Source: Fontibacterium subtropicum | Lineage (GTDB): Bacteria > Pseudomonadota > Alphaproteobacteria > Pelagibacterales > Pelagibacteraceae | NCBI GenBank assembly: GCA_965235415.1 | Contig: CBDDXD010000002.1 | Span: forward strand, 1-64,000 | DNA: 64,000 nt | Direction: 5' to 3' | Shown: positions 44,136-53,232 of the stretch, piece after piece | Numbering within the stretch: the stretch's first letter is position 1 | Layout of the letters: every line of letters starts with the position of its first letter | Position numbers and translations under genes: made by a program | The notes under the pieces: model-generated | Told to the model about the DNA's origin: nothing | The model's database searches: none | Seen by the model: the letters and a program-made list of their open reading frames with translations, nothing else

Positions 44136-44927
44136 TTACAGATCTTTACTGTGTTGAACTAACATTTTTTTTATCGAGCCAATCGCTTTTGCTGGATTCA
44201 GTCCTTTAGGACAAGTGTTAGTACAGTTCATGATTGTATGACATCTAAAAAGTTTAAGCTCATCTGCAACTTTTTTTAATCTTTTTACTCTTTCCTCATC
44301 TCTGCTATCAATGATCCATCTATAAGCTTGTAATAAAACTGCTGGCCCTAGATATTTTTCACCATTCCACCAATAACTAGGACAAGATGTTGAACAGCAT
44401 GCGCACATAATACATTCATATAGTCCATCTAATTTTTCTCTGTCTTGTTTTGACTGATATATTTCTTTATCAGCTACCTCGCTTTTTTGTTCAACCTGTA
44501 ACCAAGGCTCAATAGATTGATATTGTTTATAAAGTTGATTTAAATTTGGAACTAAATCTTTGATCACTGGCATATGAGGAAGGGGGTAAACTTTTATTTC
44601 ATCTTTGATATCCACTGCTGATTTTGTGCAAGCCAGTCCATTCACACCATCAATATTCATCGCACAGGAACCACAAACACCTTCTCTGCAAGATCTTCTG
44701 AAAGTTAATGTAGTATCAATTTCATTTTTAATTTTAATAAGAACATCAAGAACCATAGGTCCACATTCATCCATATTAACTTCATAAGTGTCTAACCTTG
44801 GGTTTTGTTTTATTTCAGGATCCCATCTATAAACTTTAACTTTCTTTAGGTTCTTTCCATTAGTCTTGTCTTTAAAATATTTCCCCTCAACAATTTTTGA
44901 GTCTTTTGGCAATGAAAATTGAACCAT
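44136..44927 (-). CDS. sdhB: Succinate dehydrogenase iron-sulfur subunit
   Basis: A 263-residue protein with the 2Fe-2S site CREGVCGSC plus a distal Cys and two further clusters from CIMCACCSTSCP and CHTIMNCTNTCPKGL. It passes electrons from the flavin in SdhA to ubiquinone. It overlaps sdhA by 1 bp and is the last gene of the run; mmsA starts 58 bp on. Confidence 0.97.
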   Translation of the reverse strand: MVQFSLPKDSKIVEGKYFKDKTNGKNLKKVKVYRWDPEIKQNPRLDTYEVNMDECGPMVLDVLIKIKNEIDTTLTFRRSCREGVCGSCAMNIDGVNGLACTKSAVDIKDEIKVYPLPHMPVIKDLVPNLNQLYKQYQSIEPWLQVEQKSEVADKEIYQSKQDREKLDGLYECIMCACCSTSCPSYWWNGEKYLGPAVLLQAYRWIIDSRDEERVKRLKKVADELKLFRCHTIMNCTNTCPKGLNPAKAIGSIKKMLVQHSKDL

Positions 44928-46708
44928 TAATATACTCTCGCTTTCGGTGGAAAATACTGAACTTCATTAGTTAAAGTAAAGTTATGAACATTTCTGTAGT
45001 CAATTTTAACTTTTTCACCATCTTGCCAAGCTAAAGTATGTTTCATCCAATTTTCATCATCTCTTTCCTTAAAATCTTCTCTTGAGTGTGCTCCTCTGCT
45101 TTCTTTTCTATTTTCAGCCGAGGCCATTGTAACAAGAGATTGCCTTATTAAATTATCAAACTCTAAAGTTTCAATTAAATCCGTATTAAAAATTAAAGAC
45201 TTATCTGAAACTGAAATATCATCCATTCCTTGCCATGGTTTTTGAATTTCTTCCATACCTTCTTTTAAAATTTTAGCATCTCTAAATACTGCACAATTTT
45301 TTTGCATTGTTCTTTGCATTTTATCTCTTAGTACAGAAGTAGGTGTGCCACCGTTTGAATTTCTTAATTTATCAAATCTTGAAATTGATTTTTGAGTTTC
45401 GCTTTCAGGAATTACCTCATGTTTAGAATTTGGTTTTACTATTGTTGCTGCTCTCATAGCAGCAGCTCTACCAAATACCACAAGATCAATTAATGAATTA
45501 GATCCTAATCTATTTGCACCATGAACTGAAACACAAGCTGCTTCACCAACCGCCATCAAACCAGGTACAATGACATCTTTGCCATTTTCAGTTTTTGAGA
45601 CTACTTCGCCATAATAATTTGTAGGAATTCCTCCCATATTATAATGAACAGTTGGAACAACTGGTATTGGTTGTTTAGTTACATCCACGCCAGCAAAAAT
45701 TTTTGCAGACTCAGAAATTCCAGGAAGTCTTTCGTGTAAAACTTTTGGATCTAAATGGTTTAAATGAAGATAAATGTGGTCTTTATTTTTTCCAACTCCT
45801 CTGCCTTCATTAATTTCAATTGTCATAGATCTTGAAACTACATCTCTTGATGCAAGATCTTTCGCTGATGGAGCATATCTTTCCATAAATCTTTCGCCTT
45901 CAGAATTAACTAAAAATCCACCTTCGCCTCGAGAACCTTCAGTGATTAGACATCCTGCTCCATAAATTCCTGTTGGATGAAATTGAATAAATTCCATATC
46001 TTGTAATGGTAAACCTGCTCTTAAAACCATCGCATTACCATCTCCTGTGCACGTATGTGCTGATGTTGCTGAAAAATATGCTCTTCCATAACCACCTGTT
46101 GCTAATATTGTCATATTGGATCTGAAACGATGAATTGTTCCATCCTGTAAATTCCAAGCCGTAACACCGTGACACTTTCCATTATGCATCAATAAATCTA
46201 ATGCAAAATATTCTATAAAAAATTCTGTATTTTTTTTAAGTGCTTGACCGTAAAGCGTATGAAGAATTGCATGTCCAGTTCTATCAGCTGCAGCACAGGT
46301 TCTTTGAGCAATACCATTTCCATAATTAGCAGTCATTCCACCAAATGGTCTTTGATAGATTTTTCCCTCCTCAGTTCTGCTAAATGGTACTCCGTATTTT
46401 TCTAGTTCAATAACTGCTCGTGGAGCTTCTTTGCATAAATATTCAATAGCATCTTGATCACCCAACCAATCAGCGCCTTTTACCGTATCATACATGTGCC
46501 AACGCCAATCATCCTCTGACATATTTCCTAATGCAGCTGAAATTCCACCTTGTGCAGCAGCAGTATGACTTCTTGTTGGAAATACTTTCGAAATACACGC
46601 TGTCTTAAGTCCAGCCTCGGCTAGACCAACTGCCGCTCTTAATCCTGAGCCGCCAGCTCCTACAACAATAACATCATATTCATGATCGATAATTGGATAA
46701 GTGTTCAT
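44927..46708 (-). CDS. sdhA: Succinate dehydrogenase flavoprotein subunit
   Basis: A 593-residue FAD subunit with dinucleotide motif VVGAGGSGLRAA, covalent FAD His48 in SHTAAAQGG, the substrate-site regions HPTGIYGAG and HGANRLGSNSL, and the C-terminal RESRGAHSREDF. It oxidises succinate in the TCA cycle and complex II. It is translationally coupled with sdhD (4-bp overlap). Confidence 0.97.
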   Translation of the reverse strand: MNTYPIIDHEYDVIVVGAGGSGLRAAVGLAEAGLKTACISKVFPTRSHTAAAQGGISAALGNMSEDDWRWHMYDTVKGADWLGDQDAIEYLCKEAPRAVIELEKYGVPFSRTEEGKIYQRPFGGMTANYGNGIAQRTCAAADRTGHAILHTLYGQALKKNTEFFIEYFALDLLMHNGKCHGVTAWNLQDGTIHRFRSNMTILATGGYGRAYFSATSAHTCTGDGNAMVLRAGLPLQDMEFIQFHPTGIYGAGCLITEGSRGEGGFLVNSEGERFMERYAPSAKDLASRDVVSRSMTIEINEGRGVGKNKDHIYLHLNHLDPKVLHERLPGISESAKIFAGVDVTKQPIPVVPTVHYNMGGIPTNYYGEVVSKTENGKDVIVPGLMAVGEAACVSVHGANRLGSNSLIDLVVFGRAAAMRAATIVKPNSKHEVIPESETQKSISRFDKLRNSNGGTPTSVLRDKMQRTMQKNCAVFRDAKILKEGMEEIQKPWQGMDDISVSDKSLIFNTDLIETLEFDNLIRQSLVTMASAENRKESRGAHSREDFKERDDENWMKHTLAWQDGEKVKIDYRNVHNFTLTNEVQYFPPKARVY

Positions 46709-47037
46709 AAAATAATTATTACTAATGATACAATCCCAATTACAGGAAGTATAGCCGAGGTTAACATTATTAATTTATTTAAAGTTCCTTTTAAACCTTC
46801 CTCCTGAATATAATCTTCAATTATTTCACCTAAACCCAATTTTAAGTGCAGACCTGCAAATATTAAAAATAAAGTAAAAATAGTTATTGATAAATAATTA
46901 TCAAAAAAATCTAGTGCTCCAGTGTAATCCTGATTAACTAAATCAACTAAAGAATATAAAAAAAATAATAATAAAGGAATTAATACAATTGCACTGACTC
47001 TTTGTATTACCCATTTATTTAAAGCGTGATTTTTCAT
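46705..47037 (-). CDS. sdhD: Succinate dehydrogenase membrane anchor (cytochrome b subunit)
   Basis: A 110-residue three-helix membrane anchor. The start at ATG 47037 (MKNHALNKWVIQRVSAI) is chosen over an in-frame ATG at 47139 because the latter lies inside sdhC and the family starts with WxxQRxSA. The His in GLHLKLGLGEIIEDY is the likely haem b ligand. It overlaps the sdhC stop by one base (TAATG). Confidence 0.9.
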   Translation of the reverse strand: MKNHALNKWVIQRVSAIVLIPLLLFFLYSLVDLVNQDYTGALDFFDNYLSITIFTLFLIFAGLHLKLGLGEIIEDYIQEEGLKGTLNKLIMLTSAILPVIGIVSLVIIIL

Positions 47038-47408
47038 TATATAATCCAAATAATAAATGTTGTTACAATTGATAAAAATAAAACAATTATTCCAGATAAA
47101 TTTGCAGTTTTTATTTCGTAACCATAACCAAAATCCCATGCAAGATGTCTGATCCCATTAAACATATGATAAACAAATGACCAAGTAAAACCTACAAGAA
47201 TAAATTTACCAATAAAACTTCTTAAAAATTTTTGATAAAAATTATAATACTCAGGCCCTACAGCTAAAAATAAGATCCATAAAACTATTAAAAAAAATCC
47301 AGCAACATTAAGCACACCGGTCATTCTATGTGTGATTGAGAGTAAAGAAGAAAACTGCCACTTATAAATCTGTATGTGAGGGGATAACGGACCGGAGTTT
47401 TTTTCCAT
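47037..47408 (-). CDS. sdhC: Succinate dehydrogenase cytochrome b556 subunit
   Basis: A 123-residue three-helix anchor with SPHIQIYKWQFSSLLSITHRMTG-type signature (seen as SPHIQIYKW and ITHRMTGVLN) and the haem-ligand His in FNGIRHLAWDFG. Together with SdhD it binds haem and ubiquinone. It starts 9 bp after asd, so the sdh genes appear to be read from the upstream leu/asd run. Confidence 0.93.
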   Translation of the reverse strand: MEKNSGPLSPHIQIYKWQFSSLLSITHRMTGVLNVAGFFLIVLWILFLAVGPEYYNFYQKFLRSFIGKFILVGFTWSFVYHMFNGIRHLAWDFGYGYEIKTANLSGIIVLFLSIVTTFIIWII

Positions 47409-47417
47409 AAAAAATAT

Positions 47418-48431
47418 TTAATTATTTTTTATATGCTTTTTAACTAAAACCTCCGCGATTTGCACTGCATTAAAAGCCGCTCCCTTTAATAAATTATCAG
47501 AAACAATCCACATATTTACTGCATTTTTTGTAGGATCTTTTCTAATTCTAGAAACATAAGTTAAAAAGCTTCCAGCGGACTCTGCAGGAGTTGCATAGCC
47601 TCCGTTTTTTTGTTGATCAATAACTTTACAACTAGGCGCTCTCATTAATGTTGAGCGTATTTGTTGAATATCGAATTTCTTTTTAAACTCCACATTTACA
47701 GTTTCTGAATGAGAAACAAGTACTGGAACACGCACACACGTTGCTGTTAATTTAATATTCTTATCTAATATCTTTTTTGTTTCATTTTCCATTTTCCACT
47801 CTTCTTTTGTAGATCCATCTTTCATAAAAACATCAATATGCGGAATAACATTAAAAGCTATTTGCTTAGTAAATTTTTTTGATCTAATTTTTTTTCCTCT
47901 CAAATAATCTTTTGTCTGAGAAATTAATTCATCCATAGCAGCTTTTCCTGCTCCTGATACTGATTGATAAGTTGATGTTACAACTCTTTTAATCTTAAAT
48001 TTGTCATGAAGAGGTTTTAAAGCAACAACTAACTGGGCTGTTGAACAATTTGGATTAGCAATAATATTTGTCTTTTTATAATCTTTAATTGCATGTTCAT
48101 TCACTTCTGGAACGATCAATGGAATGTTTTTAAATGATCTAAAATAACTTGAGTATTCAATTACAATCGAATCTTTTGCAATTTTTGGCGCCCAAGTTTT
48201 TGCAAGTTTTGATCCTGCACAAAAAAAAGTAATATCTGCCTTCCTAAAATCAAAATCTTCTAAGCTTCTTACTTCAATATTTTTATTTCTAAATTTAACA
48301 AATTTTCCAACACTTTTTTTAGAAGCTAACAAATAAAGTATATTTACTGGAAATTTTCTTCTTTCTAAAACTTCAATGGTTTTTCTACCTGCATTTCCTG
48401 TGCTTCCTACAATTGCAATATTTGTTCTCAT
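47418..48431 (-). CDS. asd: Aspartate-semialdehyde dehydrogenase
   Basis: A 337-residue enzyme with NADP motif GSTGNAGRKT, catalytic Cys129 in NPNCSTAQLV, SGAGKAAMDEL, and the substrate region HIDVFMKDGSTKEEWKMENE-like (seen as TKEEWKMENET). It gives the branch point to lysine/DAP, threonine and methionine. It lies 2 bp after leuB. Confidence 0.95.
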   Translation of the reverse strand: MRTNIAIVGSTGNAGRKTIEVLERRKFPVNILYLLASKKSVGKFVKFRNKNIEVRSLEDFDFRKADITFFCAGSKLAKTWAPKIAKDSIVIEYSSYFRSFKNIPLIVPEVNEHAIKDYKKTNIIANPNCSTAQLVVALKPLHDKFKIKRVVTSTYQSVSGAGKAAMDELISQTKDYLRGKKIRSKKFTKQIAFNVIPHIDVFMKDGSTKEEWKMENETKKILDKNIKLTATCVRVPVLVSHSETVNVEFKKKFDIQQIRSTLMRAPSCKVIDQQKNGGYATPAESAGSFLTYVSRIRKDPTKNAVNMWIVSDNLLKGAAFNAVQIAEVLVKKHIKNN

Positions 48432-48433
48432 TA

Positions 48434-49528
48434 TTATTTTAGTTTAGATATAACTAAATCTCCCATTTCCGAAGTTGAAACTTTTTTCTGACCTTTTTCC
48501 ATTATATCTTGGGTTCTGTAACCATCTCTAAGAACATTCTTAACTGACTGATCAAGCATATCTGCTTCTTTATCCATATCAAATGAATAACGTAATGCCA
48601 TAGAAAAACTTAAGATTGAGGCAAGTGGATTTGCAATATTTTTACCTGCTATATCCGGTGCAGAACCATGACAAGGTTCATACATTGATTTAAATTTTCC
48701 ATCTTTATTTTTTCCGCTTAAAGATGCTGAAGGTAACATTCCAAGTGAACCCGTTAACATTCCAGCTTCATCTGAGAGCATGTCACCAAATAGATTATCA
48801 GTTACGATCACATCAAATTGTTTAGGATTTCTAACTAATTGCATTGCACAATTATCTGCTAGCATATGACTTAACTCTACATCTTTAAATTCTTTTTTAT
48901 GTATTTCTTCTACCACTTCTCTCCATAACAAACCTGCTTCCATAACATTAGATTTTTCACATGAAGTAACTTTATTGTTTCTTTTTCTTGCAAGTTCAAA
49001 AGCAACTCTAGCAACTCTTTGAATCTCACTTGTTGTATAAGTGTGTGTATTTATTCCCTTTTTTTCACCATTAGATAATTTTTCAACACCTCTTGGAGTT
49101 CCAAAATAGATACCCCCCGTAAGCTCTCGCACAATCATAATGTCCAAATCAGAAACAACCTCTGGCTTTAAGGTTGATGCGTTAGCAAGTTCTTTAAAAC
49201 AAATTGCCGGTCTTAAATTTGCAAATAATTCTAAATCTTTTCTAAGTCTTAATAAGGCTCTTTCAGGCTTTTTTGAGAATTCTAATTTATCCCACTTAGG
49301 TCCACCCACGGCTCCTAATAAAACTGCATCACTTGCCATTGCAATTTCCATTACTTTATCAGTAATAGGTGTGCCATTTTTATCAAAAGAAATTCCTCCA
49401 GCTAATTCTTCTGTAATTTCAAAGTCAGCTGATTTGTTTTTATTAAACCAAGTAATAATTTTTTTAACCTCATTCATTACCTCAGGTCCAATTCCGTCTC
49501 CAGCAAGAATAAGAAGTCTTTTTTTCAT
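48434..49528 (-). CDS. leuB: 3-Isopropylmalate dehydrogenase
   Basis: A 364-residue NAD enzyme: KRLLILAGDGIGPEVM start, GAVGGPKWD, LRKDLELFANLRPA, DNLFGDMLSDEA and YEPCHGSAPDIAGK. Third step of leucine synthesis. The start at ATG 49528, overlapping the leuD stop as TAATG, is preferred over an in-frame ATG at 49540 inside leuD. Confidence 0.96.
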   Translation of the reverse strand: MKKRLLILAGDGIGPEVMNEVKKIITWFNKNKSADFEITEELAGGISFDKNGTPITDKVMEIAMASDAVLLGAVGGPKWDKLEFSKKPERALLRLRKDLELFANLRPAICFKELANASTLKPEVVSDLDIMIVRELTGGIYFGTPRGVEKLSNGEKKGINTHTYTTSEIQRVARVAFELARKRNNKVTSCEKSNVMEAGLLWREVVEEIHKKEFKDVELSHMLADNCAMQLVRNPKQFDVIVTDNLFGDMLSDEAGMLTGSLGMLPSASLSGKNKDGKFKSMYEPCHGSAPDIAGKNIANPLASILSFSMALRYSFDMDKEADMLDQSVKNVLRDGYRTQDIMEKGQKKVSTSEMGDLVISKLK

Positions 49529-50130
49529 TAATATAACCAAGGAGTTAGATTTTTTTTCTTTTGTTCAAAGGTATTAATTTTGGAATCTTTCTTCAAAGTT
49601 AGAGCAATGTCATCATAACCATTTAATAAACATTCTTTTCTAAATGGTTCAATTTCAAAATCAAAAGGCCTGTTATCTCCCTTATGAATCTTCTGGTCAA
49701 CCAAATCTATTTCTATTTCTTTATTGTTCTTTGCCACTTCAGATAATTCCTTAACTTGATTTTCAGGAAGAATGATAGGCAAAATTCCATTCTTAAAACA
49801 ATTATTATAAAAAATATCAGCAAAACTTTCTGCGATAATACATCGAATGCCAAAGTCTAATAATGCCCAAGGCGCATGCTCTCTTGATGAGCCACAACCA
49901 AAGTTTTTTCCTGAAATTAAAATCTTTGCTTTATTATAAGGAGCATTATTTAAAATAAAATTTTTAATTACATTGCCTTTTTCATCATAACGCATTTCAT
50001 AAAATAAAGCAGAACCAAGACCTGTTCTTTTAATTGTTTTTAAAAATTGTTTTGGAATAATCATGTCCGTATCAATATTTGAGATTTGAAGATCGGCCGC
50101 GATACTTTTAAGCTTTGTAAATTTTTCCAT
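49528..50130 (-). CDS. leuD: 3-Isopropylmalate dehydratase small subunit
   Basis: A 200-residue swivelling-domain subunit with the NIDTDMIIPKQFLKTI motif and FGCGSSREHAPWAL active-site loop. It works with LeuC. It is coupled on both sides by one-base overlaps (leuC and leuB). Confidence 0.96.
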   Translation of the reverse strand: MEKFTKLKSIAADLQISNIDTDMIIPKQFLKTIKRTGLGSALFYEMRYDEKGNVIKNFILNNAPYNKAKILISGKNFGCGSSREHAPWALLDFGIRCIIAESFADIFYNNCFKNGILPIILPENQVKELSEVAKNNKEIEIDLVDQKIHKGDNRPFDFEIEPFRKECLLNGYDDIALTLKKDSKINTFEQKKKNLTPWLY

Positions 50131-51530
50131 TAAATAATCTTTCTAATATCTACAAATTTGCCCTCAATTGCCGCTGCAGCTGCCATGACTGGGCTCACAA
50201 GGTGCGTTCTACCACCTCTTCCTTGTCTTCCTTCAAAGTTTCTGTTTGAAGTAGAAGCGCATCTTTCTTTAGGTTTTAATTGATCCGGATTCATTCCAAG
50301 ACACATTGAGCATCCAGGTTCTCTCCAATCAAATCCTGATTCTTTAAATATTTTATCTAAACCTTCTTTTTCTGCTTGTAATTTTACTAGTCCAGAACCT
50401 GGAACAACAATTGCATCAACGCTTTTATTTACTTTTTTTCCTTTAACTATTTTTGCAACTTCTCTTAAGTCTTCAATTCTTCCATTCGTACAAGAGCCTA
50501 TAAAAACCTTATCAATTTTTATATCTTGAATGGCAGTATTAGGTTCTAAGCCCATATAATCTAACGATCTTAGTATAGATTTTTTTCTATCTTCATTCTT
50601 TTCTAAATTTGGATCAGGAACTTTTCCATTAATAGAGGCTGTATCTTGAGGACTTGTTCCCCATGTAACCGTTGGCTCAATATCTTTTCCTTGTAAATGA
50701 AGTTCTCTATCAAATTTTGCATCTTTATCTGTATATAAAGTACTCCAATATTTAACTGCTTTTTCCCAATTCTCACCCTTTGGCGCTAAAGGTCTTCCTT
50801 TAATATAATCAAAAGTTTTTTGATCAGGAGCAACAAGTCCAGCTCGAGCACCTGCTTCAATACTCATATTACAAACCGTCATTCTTTCTTCCATAGAAAA
50901 ATTTCTAAAAACTTCTCCACAATATTCAATAACATAACCAGTTCCACCTGCTGTTCCAATTTTTCCAATAATAGATAAAATTACATCTTTAGCAGTAACT
51001 CCTAATGGTAATTTTCCATCAACACTAATTTTAAAATTTTTAGCTCTGCTTTGAATTAGAGTTTGTGTTGCAAGAACATGCTCTACTTCTGAAGTTCCAA
51101 TTCCAAAAGCTAATGCACCAAATGCACCATGTGTTGAGGTATGACTATCTCCGCAAACAATTGTCATTCCAGGTTGAGTAAAGCCTTGTTCAGGACCAAT
51201 AACATGAACGATGCCTTGTCTTTTGTCTGTTAAGCCAAAAAATTCTATACCAAAATCTTTACAATTTTTAGAAAGAGTCTCAACTTGAATTGCAGATTCT
51301 TTATCGGCTATTCCTTTTGATCTGTCAGTTGTTGGAACGTTATGATCGACAACCGCTAATGTTGAGCCAGGTAATTTTACTTTTCTATTAGATAATCGTA
51401 ATCCCTCAAATGCTTGCGGACTTGTTACCTCATGAACTAAATGTCTATCAATATATAAAAGTGAAGTTCCGTCATTTTGCTCATCAACTAAATGACTTTC
51501 CCATATTTTGTCGTAAAGTGTCTTTGCCAT
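50130..51530 (-). CDS. leuC: 3-Isopropylmalate dehydratase large subunit
   Basis: A 466-residue aconitase-fold protein with 4Fe-4S Cys in FIGSCTNGR and CSMCLGMNPD, VCGDSHTSTHGAFG and the C-terminal SNRNFEGRQGRGGRTHL. It isomerises isopropylmalate. It follows rplS after 16 bp, linking leucine synthesis to the translation gene run. No leuA is in the window. Confidence 0.96.
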   Translation of the reverse strand: MAKTLYDKIWESHLVDEQNDGTSLLYIDRHLVHEVTSPQAFEGLRLSNRKVKLPGSTLAVVDHNVPTTDRSKGIADKESAIQVETLSKNCKDFGIEFFGLTDKRQGIVHVIGPEQGFTQPGMTIVCGDSHTSTHGAFGALAFGIGTSEVEHVLATQTLIQSRAKNFKISVDGKLPLGVTAKDVILSIIGKIGTAGGTGYVIEYCGEVFRNFSMEERMTVCNMSIEAGARAGLVAPDQKTFDYIKGRPLAPKGENWEKAVKYWSTLYTDKDAKFDRELHLQGKDIEPTVTWGTSPQDTASINGKVPDPNLEKNEDRKKSILRSLDYMGLEPNTAIQDIKIDKVFIGSCTNGRIEDLREVAKIVKGKKVNKSVDAIVVPGSGLVKLQAEKEGLDKIFKESGFDWREPGCSMCLGMNPDQLKPKERCASTSNRNFEGRQGRGGRTHLVSPVMAAAAAIEGKFVDIRKII

Positions 51531-51546
51531 TAAATAAAAACTAGTA

Positions 51547-52065
51547 TTACTTCTTTTTATTCTGAGCTTCTGTCTTTGGCGCTGAAGCTTTTTCCATATT
51601 TTTTGGAGCTTGTTCAGCAGCTACATCTGCTTGTGCTTCAATATTTTGGACTGCCTCTTTTTTTGGTAAAGGTTGAATGATATCTACACCAATTTTTTTT
51701 CTAATTTTTTCTGTAATTCTAGCTGATTTACCAGTTCTTTCTCTTAAGTAGTAAAGTTTTGCTCTTCTTACTTTTCCGCTTCTAATTACTTCGACAGACT
51801 CCACGTTTGGACTATGAACTGGAAATAATCTTTCAACACCCTCACCAAAAGAAATCTTTCTAACTGTAAAAGTAGAATTAATTCCTCTATTTTTTTTAGC
51901 AATACAAACTCCTTCGTAAGCTTGGATTCTTTGTCTTTTTCCTTCAATAATTCGAACGTTTACTTTTAAAGTATCCCCTGGAGAAAATTCTGGTAATTTT
52001 TTTTCACCAATTTTCTTAATATGAAGTTTATCTAATTCGTCTATTCTCATTGTAGAAATTTGCAT
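51547..52065 (-). CDS. rplS: 50S ribosomal protein L19 with C-terminal extension
   Basis: A 172-residue protein. The L19 core (PEFSPGDTLKVNVRI, GKRQRIQAYEGVCIA, RKISFGEGVERLFP, GKVRRAKLYYLRERTGK) ends around residue 125. A Lys/Glu/Ala-rich tail of about 45 residues follows, beyond the roughly 115 of E. coli L19. The gene order rpsP-trmD-rplS is widely conserved, although rimM is missing between rpsP and trmD. Confidence 0.95.
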   Translation of the reverse strand: MQISTMRIDELDKLHIKKIGEKKLPEFSPGDTLKVNVRIIEGKRQRIQAYEGVCIAKKNRGINSTFTVRKISFGEGVERLFPVHSPNVESVEVIRSGKVRRAKLYYLRERTGKSARITEKIRKKIGVDIIQPLPKKEAVQNIEAQADVAAEQAPKNMEKASAPKTEAQNKKK

Positions 52066-52075
52066 TAAAATTTAA

Positions 52076-52762
52076 TTATTTGTGATATTTTTCCCATAAG
52101 TCTTGTCTCTGGCGACGTGTTATATCCTCGGATTGTGCTAAGCGCCAGTCCTTAATTTTAGCGTGATTCCCAGACAAAAGTACTTCTGGAACTGTTCTTC
52201 CTTTCCACTCTTGAGGTTTTGTATACTGAGGATATTCTAATAAATTATTTTCAAAACTCTCTTCATTTAAAGAAGAAGAATTTCCAATAACTCCTGGTAG
52301 TAATCTAAGAATGGAATCTAAAAAAACAAACGCAGCTGTTTCGCCACCGGATAAAATAAAATCACCAATACTAATTTCTCTAATTTTTCTTTCGTCTATA
52401 ACTCTCTGATCAATTCCTTCAAAGTGTCCACAAATAAGATCTACTCCGTTTTTTTGTGATAACTGTTTTGCAATTTTTTGTGTTAACAATTCACCTTTAG
52501 GACTTAGATAAATAAGTTCATTTTTAGAGTTTTTAATATTTTTATCTAAACAACCATCAATTACATCGGCACGCATAACCATTCCGCTTCCTCCACCAAA
52601 AGGAGTGTCATCCACAGTTCCATGCTTATCTAAAGCATAGTCTCTGATATTAATAACATCGAGAGACCAGATTTTATTTTCTCTAGCTCTTTTATAAAGC
52701 CCAATATCTAAAATCCCTGGAAAAAATTCTGGATATAAAGTGAATATTTTTGCAGACCACAT
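52076..52762 (-). CDS. trmD: tRNA (guanine37-N1)-methyltransferase
   Basis: A 228-residue SPOUT methyltransferase with FTLYPEFFPG, DDTPFGGGSGMVM, YLSPKGELL, CGHFEGIDQRV and the knot motif ISIGDFILSGGE. It makes m1G37 and so prevents +1 frameshifting, which is of interest given the frameshifted genes elsewhere in the window. It lies 5 bp after rpsP. Confidence 0.96.
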   Translation of the reverse strand: MWSAKIFTLYPEFFPGILDIGLYKRARENKIWSLDVINIRDYALDKHGTVDDTPFGGGSGMVMRADVIDGCLDKNIKNSKNELIYLSPKGELLTQKIAKQLSQKNGVDLICGHFEGIDQRVIDERKIREISIGDFILSGGETAAFVFLDSILRLLPGVIGNSSSLNEESFENNLLEYPQYTKPQEWKGRTVPEVLLSGNHAKIKDWRLAQSEDITRRQRQDLWEKYHK

Positions 52763-52767
52763 AATAG

Positions 52768-53220
52768 TTAATTTGCTTTAGGCGCCTCCGCTTCTATTGG
52801 TTTTTCTTCAGTCTTTGGGGCCTCTACAGGAGCTGGTTCGGCTGCTGGAGCCGCTGCTTCTGCTGCTGGAGCTGCTGCTGGTGCTTCTTTTGGAGCTTGA
52901 GCAGCTTTTAATCTTTCTTGAGCTTTCTTTTTAGGCAAAGCTTTAATTGGATTATTTCTTTTTTCAGGAACTGGGGCAAGATTTGCTGCACCTAAAAATT
53001 TTGCAACTCTTAAAGTAGGCTTAGCTCCCATTTTAAGCCAATGAGTTATTCTTTCTGACTCTAAGCTTAATCTCTCTGGTTTGCTTTTTGGTAATAACGG
53101 ATTGAAGTGTCCAAGTTTTTCAATGAATTTTCCATCTCTTGGATTTCTAGAATCTGCAACCACGATTTGATAGAAGGGTCTTTTTTTTGTTCCACCTCTA
53201 GATAGTCTTATTTTTAACAT
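52768..53220 (-). CDS. rpsP: 30S ribosomal protein S16 with Ala/Pro-rich tail
   Basis: A 150-residue protein. S16 proper (KIRLSRGGTKKRPFYQIVVAD, FIEKLGHFNP, ERITHWLKMGAKPT) is in the first 83 or so residues. The rest is an extension, ending in an Ala/Pro/Glu repeat-like tail (107-150, units such as APAAEAAAPAAEPAP). E. coli S16 is about 82 residues. It lies 12 bp after ffh. Confidence 0.94.
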   Translation of the reverse strand: MLKIRLSRGGTKKRPFYQIVVADSRNPRDGKFIEKLGHFNPLLPKSKPERLSLESERITHWLKMGAKPTLRVAKFLGAANLAPVPEKRNNPIKALPKKKAQERLKAAQAPKEAPAAAPAAEAAAPAAEPAPVEAPKTEEKPIEAEAPKAN

Positions 53221-53232
53221 TTGTTTTCCTTT

